Positions 12,801-24,600 of a DNA stretch of 64,000 nucleotides are shown piece by piece; the stretch's first letter is position 1, and the number at the start of each line of letters is the position of its first letter. The notes beneath the pieces are model-generated. The model made no database searches. It was not told the DNA's origin and worked only from the letters and a program-made list of their open reading frames with translations. The DNA lies in NCBI GenBank assembly GCA_017590115.1, contig JAGGNK010008892.1, positions 4,347,383 through 4,411,382 on the forward strand, read 5' to 3'. Source of the DNA: Montifringilla adamsi. Taxonomy: Eukaryota > Chordata > Aves > Passeriformes > Passeridae. The translations under genes were made by a program, and so were the position numbers.

Positions 12801-15610
12801 CAACATCTATGCTGTGCTGTCATGACTGACTCTAAAGATGGCAGATCAGGCTTCAAGCTTCCTTGTGGTATTGTCAGGCTTTCAGAATTCCTCATAATTG
12901 TTTTACTCTTTTTCCTTTTTTTTCCCCCGCCTCTGGCTGCTGAAAGTGCTGTTCCCATCTTCACACTTGATTTCTGTTAAATACAATTCAGATACCATAA
13001 TATAGGCCAAGAATTCAAGTACTTTGGCTCTCTGGGCTCTATCATATGAAGAATTCAAGCCACAGATACTGGGCCTCATGCAGTCTTATGCTTTGAATAG
13101 AGTCCTTTCTCTTGCAGCATCTAGATAAAGCATATGCCCATTGCCAAGTCCAGTTAGTGATTAAAGTGTTCTCAGAAAAATGTAGCAAAAGTGGAGGATC
13201 GTTGTTGAAAATGGTGTTCTGCTCTGCTGCAATGTAATGGTCTTTATAGTTGAGGCTGTAGCAAGTTTGCATAGTGTCACAGTTGCTTTCTGGTTTAATT
13301 TTTAAAATATAGGTATAGATAGATTGCTTGCTTATACCTCTAGGAATATTGCCATTAATGCTTGAGGTTAGGTAGTGGGATAGTAATGTGCAGGAGAGGT
13401 ATCTGTTCCTCATTCCTTATCCTCAGATAATTTAGACATTTTAGGCAAAATAACAACTAATATTCTATTTCAGATTGTTAAGTGTTATCCCTTCTTTTGC
13501 TTGGCCAGAGTAAGTCTGAAGCAAATATCAGACCACAACCTGATGCACATGTATATATATTCATATCCATGATTTTTACAAGAGTAAAGGCAGGAGGGAG
13601 GCCTGTACATACATGTGCCTGCCTGCCCACGCTGGGAATTCTGTCAGCTCTGTTCTAATCTAGAAGTGATCTGTTAATTTCACACTGTGCCACTGAGACC
13701 ACTGGGATTCATATGGCTGCAAATGAGAGTCAGGTGGGTGGGAAGAAGAGGTGGAGGGGAGGAGAAAGGTGTTGAAAAGTGCTGCTCAACTTTCCTTCAG
13801 CGTGGCAACAAGGGGTTTTCTTGCTGTGGCTGCTGCTGTCACTTCTTCACTATTAAAATAGGTGAACTTTCCTTTAGGGATTTTGTTGTTGTCTTCTATT
13901 AACCACACTTATGCTTCTACCTAGAGGTTTTGGAGTTGGTTTGTTTGTTTGCTTGTTTTTAGCAGTGTAATAAATTCTGGAAGAAGCTCAGGTTTTTGTT
14001 AAGGTTCAGTCAAACTCTGCTTACCGAGTCACATGTTCGTTCTCATTGCAGGAGAGATGTGAAAAAATGCAGATAGCTGAAAAACTACTGAAATTCATCC
14101 ATTCTGTTCTTTGAGTGAGGAAAGGTGGCCTGGTGGGGAGAGCAGAAACTCTGCACCAAAGCTTTAAGGGTCCATTCTTGGCTTGGTCTTTGAATTGTTG
14201 GGTGGATCGTGGCCTGACATGGGACTTGTAGTTAGATGTGGGTTCTACAAGGGCTTGTAAATACTGAAGAGACCAGGTGTGCAATCTAAGTATCAAAGGT
14301 GCTGAATAATGGTGGGATTTGGTGAAATCACTATGGATGGTGTCTGATGGAGGTTGAAGGGTTTAATTTTATGTTAAAATATTTAAAAATGCTGTCTCTG
14401 TTTGGTCTGTCCTATCTAATCTATAAAATATGGATGGTAGAGTTGATGTGATGAAGAAATAAGGAAAGGTTTGAGTCTTGTGGAGTTGCTGTTGCTAGCA
14501 AAGACTGTAAAGAAAGATGCTGGGATGGGTTGAAGAGTTATTTTTTTGTCCTTATGGTATTCTCCTAGACCAAAAGTGGTTAATGAACTGATCTCAGGCA
14601 GCCTAGCCAGTTGATCCTTTATTATCTGCTTTATTTCTTTCATTTCTTCTTTTCCAACAAATACAGGATATAGCATAGTAGGTATGTCAAATATATATGT
14701 ACATTTTTTTTTAAATCCTGCACAACAGGGGTGACATACCTTTGTCTAGAATGCTGAATATAAAATACTTACCCAGGAGGTAACTTGTAAACTCATGTTT
14801 TCGTGATCTATGACTTAGAGCTTCATGCCTTCTCTCAGATGATTCAAAATCCAGCTACCTCCTTGTGGATGAGAACAGTAGATGTAATTCAGAGTCTCTC
14901 TAATCTGAAGATTACTTTTTTGCCTATTTCTTGGATTTTGTCTTTGCAAGGCTTACCTGAGCTGGATAGCAACTGTTAGCTGCAAATTACAGAACAATGA
15001 GAGGCTGTTCTGTCAGTAGTGGCTGCTTCCTTCTCTGCTTCCACCAAAAGCATGGAAAGCAGTGCAGAAAGAGAAGCATTGTGAATACATGTCATGCCTT
15101 TCTGAGGACTTCATTAGCATGTTTCAAGAGGAACCTATGTAATAGGTCAGAGTGTTTGGTTTTTGTTTGGCTGATTTTTATTAACTTATGAAGCCAAGTT
15201 GTAGCGATCTGAGGTTTTAGTTTGAATCTACATTATCAGTGTTCTTTGGGTATGATGAGGCATTGTTCATGGGCCTATTAATTAGCTTTCATTTCTATAA
15301 GGGGATCAAGCTTCTAGGGAAGCACAACAACCTGGCCATGTTTGTTGGTCTGACATAACCCCCTATTTTACTGTGAAATTCTTTGAGCAAGTCGGGAACG
15401 TGTGAGTTGGGCCTGCCTAAGAGGGAATATGTTGCTGTACCCTCTTCCTTGCTCTGTGTTAGTTTGCTGTTCTGTTGTGAGGTGTACACTGTCTTTGTGC
15501 TCTTTTTCCCTGAGTTTCTTGCACATCCAGCAATGGAACAGTGTTTGGTTAGTGCTTTCTCTCTTCTGCATGAGGATCCTGATGGTAATGGTAGTGATTA
15601 ATTGACGATA
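9874..15610 (+). other. NRXN3 intron upstream of the EGF-C exon, no recognised gene
   Basis: AT-rich non-coding sequence with a (T)15 run at 11797-11811 and a GTTTG-rich patch near 13935-13960. Open frames of up to 123 codons occur on both strands without domain or exon signature. No further neurexin exon is visible. Confidence 0.6.
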
Positions 15611-15674
15611 TTGTGGGCCTGACCCAGTGATTCTCTCAGCTTTATTTCACTCTTTCTTGTAATCCTTTCTCCAG
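15611..15674 (+). other. 3' splice acceptor region of the NRXN3 exon
   Basis: The exon is preceded by a pyrimidine-rich tract (about 15630-15672) ending in TTTCTCCAG, with the AG at 15673-15674. A branch-point-like CCTGACC lies at 15618-15624, about 50 nt upstream. There is no competing AG in the last 30 bases, which makes this acceptor clear. Branch-point choice is inferred. Confidence 0.85.
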
Positions 15675-15794
15675 GACCAAGCACTACCTGCCAGGAAGAT
15701 TCCTGTGCCAATCAGGGCATCTGTAATCAGCAATGGGAAGGCTTCACCTGTGATTGCTCCATGACTTCATATTCTGGGAGCCAGTGTAATGACC
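15675..15794 (+). CDS. NRXN3: Neurexin-3 internal coding exon, third EGF-like domain (EGF-C)
   Basis: Neurexins are presynaptic single-pass adhesion receptors; alpha forms carry six LNS and three EGF-like domains and bind neuroligins, LRRTMs, cerebellins and others. This exon starts with two bases completing a Gly codon, then reads [10 protein letters not shown], later [10 protein letters not shown], and ends in CND plus the first base of a Pro codon. Six cysteines are present with spacing x4, x5, x8, x1, x9, as in an EGF-like repeat. The exon is 120 nt (2+117+1), so skipping it would keep frame. From remembered family sequences, Ala after the second Cys, Glu in QWEG and the TSYSG stretch fit NRXN3 better than NRXN1 (SNQG, QWDG, TSFSG) or NRXN2 (TEES, TSYGG). 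Asn after the third Cys (usually Met or Leu) and Ser before the last QC are differences. No stop or frameshift is present, so it is probably functional. LNS5 should lie upstream and LNS6 downstream, both outside the window. Confidence 0.9.
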
Positions 15795-15800
15795 GTAAGT
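15795..15800 (+). other. 5' splice donor of the NRXN3 exon
   Basis: GTAAGT follows the exon directly. It matches the vertebrate donor consensus at all six intronic positions and leaves the first base of the next Pro codon in the exon, as expected from the conserved CNDP sequence of neurexins. Confidence 0.9.
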
Positions 15801-18800
15801 AGACTTTTCAGTGCATTGGTTACCTGTGAGTTCTGATACATGAGAGTACAGAAAACACATGATTTATTGTTCTTTCAATTGCAGTACAACTTTCTCAGTG
15901 TCAAATCTGAACATTTTTCTTGTGAATTTCTCTAAAACCTACAGCAGGTTATTGTTTTTCTCCTTAAAATGAAAATATGCAATTCAGCATGTATTGGGTT
16001 TGTTTGGCTGTTTTTTGGGTTTTTTTCCCCCATTTCTTTTTGAATACTGACTTTACAAGTCCAATGGTGGTAATTGATGTTAATGGAATTCTTGGTTTAG
16101 AGAAACCAGGAATGACTTTGCAGATATTGAATGTAATATTTTCATAGGTAAAAAATGTCTAGGTTTTGTGTACTGAATTATGCTTTGAGATTTTTCATTC
16201 AAACCTTGGTGAAAAAGGCATGGAATGCATGTAAAATTAATAGTGTTCTAGATAGTAGTGTTCTAGTCTTCTGCTGCCATATTAGCTGTATGCTGAAATG
16301 CTGAGTAATGTTTCTGAGAATGTTCACTTAAAACCAGCAAGTAGTTAAATACACAGCAGAACCATTGTACTTCTTGGTGTATTGATTTGCTTAATCTCAA
16401 AACATTGAATGTTCTTGGCCAAGTAATGCTAGGATTGCTGATAAAATAACTGAACAAACCCCTTAAGTCTGCCTTTAGGAGGCAGATAATCAGCTTTGTG
16501 ACATTCCCTCTGCTCATCATGGTTTGGCCTTTGCTCCTGCCTGGAGAGAACAGATCACTTCAGCTCTACTGTCTGCCTGCTTCTCTTATTTGAGGTGACT
16601 GCCCCCTTCTCCCTCACTTGCTCCAAGGTAGGGAACAAAGGAATACATCATGAGTGCTGTAGTAAGCGTAACAGTAGGCTTCAATAATTTGGTTCACTGA
16701 CTGTATGAATTTTAAACACAGAAAAAACTGCTTTTCGTTAAGGCATTTGTGGTAGACTTAATTAGTGGTAGCAGCCAGGTCCATGCAATATTGGTACTAC
16801 AGCACTGTCATATCTGCAACCCTTCCCCTAAAAGTCTGAGACATGACTGAATTGATGGCACATATGACAAGCTGTGTAGCATATGGTGACAATCCGTTTC
16901 TGCTGAAGGCCAAAATGCCTGCTTTTCTGAGTCATTCATAATATGTAGTGTTGTCTGTGTTGGTCTCCCATTTCTTCCAGCATATTTCTCTCAAACAGAT
17001 ATTGGAAAGGCCTATCAGCATTCATACTTTGACAGGGGCTATATATACAAGGTACTGCTGACACAGCTTTATAGACTGTAATGCTGTGTCTGGTTTTGGA
17101 TTGCTTTGGAATTCAGAATGTTTCCTTTGGGCCCAGAAGAAACGTTTGATATTGGAGTCACAAGATCTGGTGCCAATTTTCTGCATTTTTATTTTGGTTT
17201 GCTTTTATCAATTGGACACCCACTTTCCCACTGTCAAACTACTTGTTCAGTCAATCAGTTTAGACTTGCTAAGCATAGCACACAAATGTGTGAAAGAAAC
17301 ACTACTTTGAATTCTGTTGGGTTGCATTTAAATACATATCCAGGAAATCTCTTAGGTTATTGATACTGTGGGGTTTGTTTCTGATGTGTTTGGTTTCACA
17401 ACTCCAGAACGTTGCTGTGCCCTTGTTATGTTGTTGCTAATGGCTTAGAGCAGGCCCAGAAGCATCAGGAGGAGTCAGGTTCCTGTATCTGTAATTGGGG
17501 ATTTCTTGCTGATTTTTACAAGTGGCAGCTGGAAATAACGCAGAGAAAGGAGCTTGAAATGCGTGGGGGTGTTGTGGGCAGTGTAGAAGCCAGCCTCCAC
17601 TTATCAGGCCTGGCTGGTAATTTACAAACACAGGCAGAAGGTGTGGGTTTCAAAGTGATCTGGAAAGGTAAGTCATGTGGACTCCTCCTGGAACATGACA
17701 AGACTTCACCCTGGACCTTCAAAAAGTGCGTATGACACTTTTTTATGGGTTTTGTTTGTTTGATTTTGTCTTTGTCATGTATCATGACATTGGAAATGGA
17801 CTTCTACTCCTGACTTCCTGATACAGTAAGGATACATTGTGAGTGTGTAATTGAGAAGGCTAAAGTCCTATTCCTTCCTACCTTTTAGATGTGGTTGCTA
17901 ATCAAAGTACAGGCATCTATCAATTGAAGCAAATTCTCTAGACTGGGTTTGAGTGCAGATATGGCATGGAAAGATACCTCCTGGTATCTCTCAGGTGTAA
18001 CCTGAGGTCTTTTATTTAGAAATGCATCAGGCTCTTTGGTAGAATGGTTTTTTTTTTTTTGGCCACAGCAGGCTATTCTATTAATTTAGTAGATAGCTAT
18101 TTCTACCTTATGAGCAATTGGTGATCTCCCACTGGAGACCACCAATGGAGTATTGAAGTAAATGGAACAGGTCGAGTTTTACACAATGAAAATGATAGCA
18201 AAAGGCTGATATACTGTACATATTTTGCCTTTTTATTTATGTTCATCAAGTCAAGTGTCCACACTGGAAATGTGCATCTTTTTGTGTTTGATGAAGAATA
18301 TATCTGTGCCTCTGAGATAAATAAATGGAAAGTATAGTATTCTCTTCAATTATTCTTGTTGGTCTCCTAGACTATCCCTAATAAACTATTGGTAGGTATG
18401 ATTTATGTTTGGGGTTTTTTATTATTTGCTAGAGCAAACTTTGCAAAGGTATTCAGTCTTATTAATGCTGAGTAAAGCTAGGTGTGCCAATATGTTTTCC
18501 TTCTTTAATTTTTGTCCCAGGACTAGGCCATTAAACTTCCTAATTCAGATCCAACTGGCTTGGAACTGCTGTTTCTGAAGGATGAAGAGGAAGCACCTGT
18601 AATTCCCCTTCACCCTTCAGAGGTGACAAAGATGCATTTTGTAAACCTATAGACATGTTTATTCATTACCAGTGTTGCTTAACAAGACTAGGATTTAAAT
18701 TCCTAATGGAAATGATGATATGGCCTTTAATTTTAGCTATTTGTCTGTAGCTCTATTTTAGATGTTCTTTACTTTGTGGTAATCAAGATGCTTCAGAATA

Positions 18801-18891
18801 AGAAATTAATGGGAGCTATGAGGGCATAAATTGAGTTTTAATATGCTTCATTCTGACTTGTACAACTGTACTGATATTTCAAAAAACCAAA

Positions 18892-18940
18892 CACAGGAAT
18901 AACACAGGAATAACCCACAGACAGGAATAGCCCACAGACA
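18892..18940. repeat. Short imperfect tandem repeat
   Basis: Three consecutive copies built on ACAGGAATAAC; the last two extend to ACAGGAATAACCCACAG and ACAGGAATAGCCCACAG. This is a minor local duplication. Confidence 0.75.
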
Positions 18941-20326
18941 CTCCCTCTCCTCAAGTTCATTTGAGAAGGTCCATTGTACAAAAGTGAATTTAAAGGTTTG
19001 CCCTTCCCATTGGCCATTACTAACACCTGAAATGAAAGGTAGAAATAGAAGCAATAGTGCTATTCAGGATATACTGGTTCTATTTTCCATGTCATTTTAA
19101 AATATATTCTCGAAATTTTGAAGTTGTTCCATAGTCTTCAATCTTTATAGATGTTTTCATCATTTCAGCATCATATTCAGTGTGGGCTTTCAACTTATTT
19201 TAAGAATCTGCACACTACTCTGAGATGTAGGAAGTCAGTGTTAGTGTACTGCAGTTAATATTAGAAATATTAAACAATCCTGCTTGGCATGCCAAGCTTT
19301 TGCTTAGACTGTTCAAATGTGCGACTTTAAGCATGTAAGGCAGCAGATGTAAAGTTAACCCACAATGTTAGTGAAGTGTCTTTCATCTGGGGTGAATCCA
19401 CCCTGCAAATATTAACTATGAAATGTGATCAAAACATGATAGTTAAGCCTTCAAACCTCCCTGAGAAGTGACCTGTATTTAAACTATTGTCTATGAACAG
19501 CTTTAGAGATTTTTTGATTCATTCACATTCTTGTCTATCTGATGAAACAATAACATTTCCTGCACAAGAGAGAATGCATAAGAGGCAGCATTGGCAATAG
19601 AAAATGCTGCTTTTTGCTCATTGCTTCATGCAGATGAGTAACACCGAGGGTCAAGCTTTCCAGGAGCAATTGCCAGGGTAACACATGTATGTATTAGTAG
19701 TGGTATTTGCCTGTGAAAAATCAATGTTTTGCAGCAATGACTTTTGCAAGCAGAGTATAAATCACCTTTTCAAACAGGTTTTATGTTGTTGTTGAAACAG
19801 TTAAATCCATCTGCTGATTATTGATTGCCTTTTTAGAAGGGTTATTTATTCATTTATTTATAAACTTTGGGTTGCAATAACCTGGTTTAAAACACCTGGT
19901 TTAAAAACAACTTTCCATTTGATTGGTAAAGAGAAAAGGCAGCCCAAGATTTTTGTCCTCTTGTGTTGCTATCTTCATATGCCTTCAGTCTCCATGCGTT
20001 TCAAGGATCCTGTTCCTAAGTAACCTTCCAATGAGGTTTCTTGGCTGAGTGATGCTTGTTTTTTTTTGTCTGGGAGAGAAGTAATATACAGGGCTGTTGG
20101 GTTTTTTTGTGCAATAAGTTACTTTTTTTTTTTCCCAATCTGTTTGTGATGCATAATCTATATGCTTTTACTGTCTTTATGTGAATATCATTTGGAGGAG
20201 GAAAAGATTATAGGGAAAGAGAGTTATGGTGACTTTGGTCCATTGTTCATTAATTTAGCATCGTCACAAGAAGAGCTTTTGTTAACTTCAGTTATGTAGT
20301 CATAGTGAGTGAGGTTTACTAGCCAA

Positions 20327-20344
20327 TTTTTTTTTTTTTTTTTT
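20327..20344. repeat. (T)18 homopolymer
   Basis: Uninterrupted run of 18 T in AT-rich intron. Confidence 0.95.
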
Positions 20345-21511
20345 ACTTTACATAAAAGGAAGGATATCAAAATTAGCAAAAAATGTCTAAGATCAATACT
20401 TTAGAGTAAAGCACAGAGTATTTTTGGTTGATTAAGGAAGACTGAAGCTGGCCTTAGCCTCACGTGTGTGAGATACCAAGGTTGTCAGAGCAGGCCAATC
20501 CCTCTTCATTAATGCCCTTCTTTTTTGCGCCCTACTAAGTAAGTGAATGAGTGTGAAAGTGTATTGATGCTTCTGGAGCATAGTCTGTAAACTAGATTGC
20601 AGTGGCAGAACTGGTTTCCCTCACATCTGCTTAAATAGCACAGCAGAATAGTCATTAGAAGAGACTACTAGCAGGAGAAATGGCTAAATAGGGAACCCTT
20701 CCTTTATGATGATGGCTTTATTCTGATATGCTCATGAGCCATGAGCACCTCAAACTTACTCTGTGAGTCACTGAGCAGTTACAGCTCGTGCTCTCCATTG
20801 CAGGATTCAGAGCCCCAGTTGGGAGATGAACTCTATTCCCTCTGTCTCAGTATTGTGTGTTTTTCACCATCTGGGCTGATTTTTGTCCAGAATTCATGAC
20901 CTTCTTTAATGTCAATGCCAAAAACTCAGCTTGATTTACTCACAGAAACACTCTTCATTGTTCATGTTTAATTATCACCCATTTGTTTCTAATGTGCCCA
21001 GCTTACTTACTGAGTCAGAGAGCAAGAGGTTGCTAGTGTGTAGAAAATAAATCTGCATAGACTTCATTAGTCATACATGGCTGAACCAGTCAGCTGTTTA
21101 AATATCAGCATGCTTGGGGATTTGCCTTTGATACTACAGAGGCATCCATCCTACATGAAGCAAGAGTCACCTCTGATTTATCTTCAGTGAATCATACTTC
21201 ATTTGAACAGGTCAGACACTGCCTACTTCTTAGTTCTCTCCTCATGCTTTGTTCTTGCTTACTTAGTGGTCTTTCATTTATTATAACTAGTGTTTTCTGG
21301 GTGATGGCTCATTTTCAGTTCCTAACTTAAGCCTTTGGTGTCTTCTGATAGTGAATGGCCATATCCTCTGAGAACGGGGATAAAAAAGAAGGGAAATGCA
21401 ACTCTATACTTTAGTACATGATGTAAATTGTACCAATGTGATTTGAGTTGTGAACCCTGCTTTCATCGTTCTTAGCACTGTTTACTTTAATTTGCCCTGC
21501 AGGTCCAAGAA

Positions 21512-21605
21512 AGGTAACATCTTTAGGGCAAGGAACTGGTGCTACTTCTTATGAAAGCACCATGCACTTTTCTGATGCTTGGTAATAGCCCACTATATAA
21601 TTGCC
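21512..21605 (+). mobile_element. Possible ancient SINE/LINE (MIR, L2 or L3-like) tail
   Basis: The order CTTTAGGGCAAGGAACTGG, then CTACTTCTTATG, then AGCACCATGCAC, then GATGCTTGGTAAT resembles the tail shared by old amniote elements (the 'gggcagggact..tctta..cagcgcctagcac' pattern). It is heavily diverged, so family and boundaries are uncertain. Confidence 0.33.
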
Positions 21606-24600
21606 TTAGCTCTTCAGTAATTCAAGCATGCTCATTCTTTTCAGTGTACTGAAAGGCATTTTCCCTCCCTTGAGTAACAGCTGTTAAATCAGATCAGACT
21701 GCAGATCAAGAACTTGTTTGTCCCATGTTCCCTTCAGGAGTCATCTGGAATGGGCAGTGCTGCCAACATTAGAGGGAGAAATTTGTCTGTCCCTGTTTTG
21801 GGGGGGAAGAGGGAATTTGAGTGACAGGTGCTTTTTGAAATTGCTTCTTCTGCACCTTTCAGCTTCTCAAGGTGCCCTGACATTTTTCCTTTTTTTAATA
21901 GTGAAAGCTAGCCAACTTTATCCTTTTGTGATCCCCAAAATGCAGCTAGGTCTCTAGTGAGTAATTTAATTATGATTGCTTCAACAGCTTGGCAGAAGGA
22001 GCATTTAGAATGAGAGCTGTAATCAGTCATTGATATCTGTGCACACCTGGCTGCTGTCAGCCCATAAGCTATGGTCCAGCCGTGCTACAGAGTTCAATAG
22101 CATGGAAGGAGAGAGACTTTTTACAGGTGGGAGTGATTATAGCCTCTGTTATCAGCCTTTGAGCAGTTCAAGCAGTTAATTCCCTTCCTGGTGCTGTTCA
22201 CCAGCTGTACTGTTTTCATAAGCATGTCACAGAAGGCTCTTGCCATAATTTTCTTCCTTGTGATCTCTGCTCCCTTTGACAGTATTTTTCTTTAACTTGA
22301 TGCTCTTTGGTGGTCATGACAATAATTTTCACTTTTCATCTTATAAGTAGCTGAGCAAGTGGTACTGTGTCCTATGTATTTTGCCCCATGAGAGAATTTG
22401 GCCTCAGAAGCTGTTCCTTCAGTAATGGCACACCCGGGGTGTAATCACTGATAAGACACTGATGTAAGTTGGCAGCAGAAACAGAAATGTTGTACAGCAG
22501 AATAAGAGTCTCTGTTCTGTCACCCCAAGCTCCATTTGTCGATGATGATTTGTAAGCACATCTTTTGACTGAATGTAAGACAATAAATTAAGTGTTCTAA
22601 ATTGTCAAGTGCAACAATAATTTGATTAATTTTAAATTTAGCATTTTCTTTGTAATATCCTGCACATGTTCATATTTGTTTTGAGAAGCAGTAAATGTAA
22701 AAAGTCAGAAAAATACAAAAAGTCTTCAACATCAATTTTACTCTTTAAAGATTCTTTTCTTATCGTAGCTCCTTCACAGAAGATAGTACAGAACTGAATT
22801 TGGAAGACAATGAAAAATGTATGTGGAGTTGGATTTTATAGGCCAAAATTACCCTGTGCTTGAGGACTTTTATATTAAATGGATTTTTTTCCCCACACAA
22901 TGCTGTCCTCAATTGTATTGTCCAATACTTTTGATAATCTCACACCTTATATGGTTTCATCAGCATGAGGTATTTTGAGTGCCATATGGTATGCAGATAG
23001 TACCTGTTCTTGTGCAGAGAAGGGAAAAAAAAAAACCATTGAAAAATGTTTGGTCTTTCAGCTGTTGCAATTGATTTGCAGCAGGATACCCAGTCACTAG
23101 TCCAGGTGAACACAGCTGGCTTTGATCATTCCCTCCAATCCCCTATGAGTCTGTTGTAAATTGCACTGTGGATTATAAAAATATGATTTCCGTGTTGGGT
23201 CTACTGTCCTGGATGGAAGCTCTGACTTGCAATAATCCTTAATCAGTTTTTTTGTCCCACCTGGGCTTTGTGCACTCTCCCATCTTTGCAGGTCTCAGCT
23301 GAGTTACATATGTGTGCTTTTAAGGCATTGATCTAAATCTGATGAGTGATAAGTGGGGTGTGATGATGTTGACGAGATGGGGGGGTTCACTTGGTGCTTT
23401 CCCAGACAGCATAGAGCTGTTTGCCATAGCACACTCTATATTGCCTCCTTATTCCTCTAGGGTCCTCAACGTGATTATTGCTTGTTTCCCAGGCTGTCTA
23501 CACAGAGAACAGCTCCTCAAAGAGGAGGCTCCAATATTGCGTGAGAACAAATAGATGAGGATTGAAGTCAATCTTTTCTATTTTACAGACTAGACTTCAT
23601 TTGCAGTAACATTTATAAATACAAAGTCATTATTTTAATTCAATGAGGTAACTTCTGATTCATGCTAATAGCTGAAGATCAGAATCTGTTATGGATTCTC
23701 AGTCCACTTATCAAATGTGCCTAATTGTTTTGTTTTTAAGATTTATATATATTGTTTTTTATATACCTTAGACTAAAAGCTACCTTTACGATTACAGTCA
23801 TAAGGTAGGCAAATCTATGTCATAAAATATTTACAGTGTGGGTAGCTGAGAGAATGCCAACATGCAGAGAGATTCAGGCAGTACTGGAATTTTTAAACTT
23901 TTTTCTGATTTTTGAGCCTGCAAGTCTGGGGCTACCTGAGGGAGGAAGCTGGGGTCAGTAGGGATCAAGAGACACATCTTTTATGCTTATTCGTTGTTTT
24001 GCAATGGAAATTGTTAACAGAAAAACAAAGGCAGGAGGAGTCAGAGGTCCTGAAGGAGATTCTTTGTTCACTATCCGAGCTGCCTAATGTACTAATTATT
24101 TCCTGTCATTGACAGAAGGCTACTATTGATCTCCAGTGGAGTTTAGCTGCATATAGGGACATAGCTTTATTATGTTGCAATCTTGTTACCCAGGAGCTGG
24201 TATATAATCTCAGCTGTAGAACATTGGGGATTAGATGAAAAACCTTAATTACAGTTATCTTAATAATGATCCCTGAGGGGCAGATTGAAATTGGCTGCTT
24301 GGGTACCTGTGAAACAAGCTTTGCGCAGGGGAGCACATTTTGGTGGATTTAATTTATCTTTGTGGAGGTGTTTCATTGTGTACTGACATCTGAGGCCTTG
24401 GCAAATGCTGGGAGTGGAGTATGGGACTTCAGCTGCCTTTTTGTTGTCTGTAGAGATTTTGGGACACAAAATAACTTCTCTGATTGTTGGAGGAATTAGG
24501 CTTTTTAGTAAGAAACCCTAATAATAAACATATAACTTGAATTCTATTGGGATGCAAGTGTTAAGTGAAACCCCAGTTAGCTAACAGCATCTGCAGATGA

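Larger units (their letters stand above)
15801..21511 (+). other. NRXN3 intron downstream of the EGF-C exon
   Basis: Start of the large downstream intron. It holds T runs at 18048-18060 and 20327-20344, a short tandem repeat at 18892-18940, a hairpin at 18117-18146 and an open frame at 17412-17735 followed through to a GTAAGT at 17668. The beta-neurexin first exon, which carries a His-rich HHFHGSKHH-type peptide, was looked for and not found. Confidence 0.6.
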
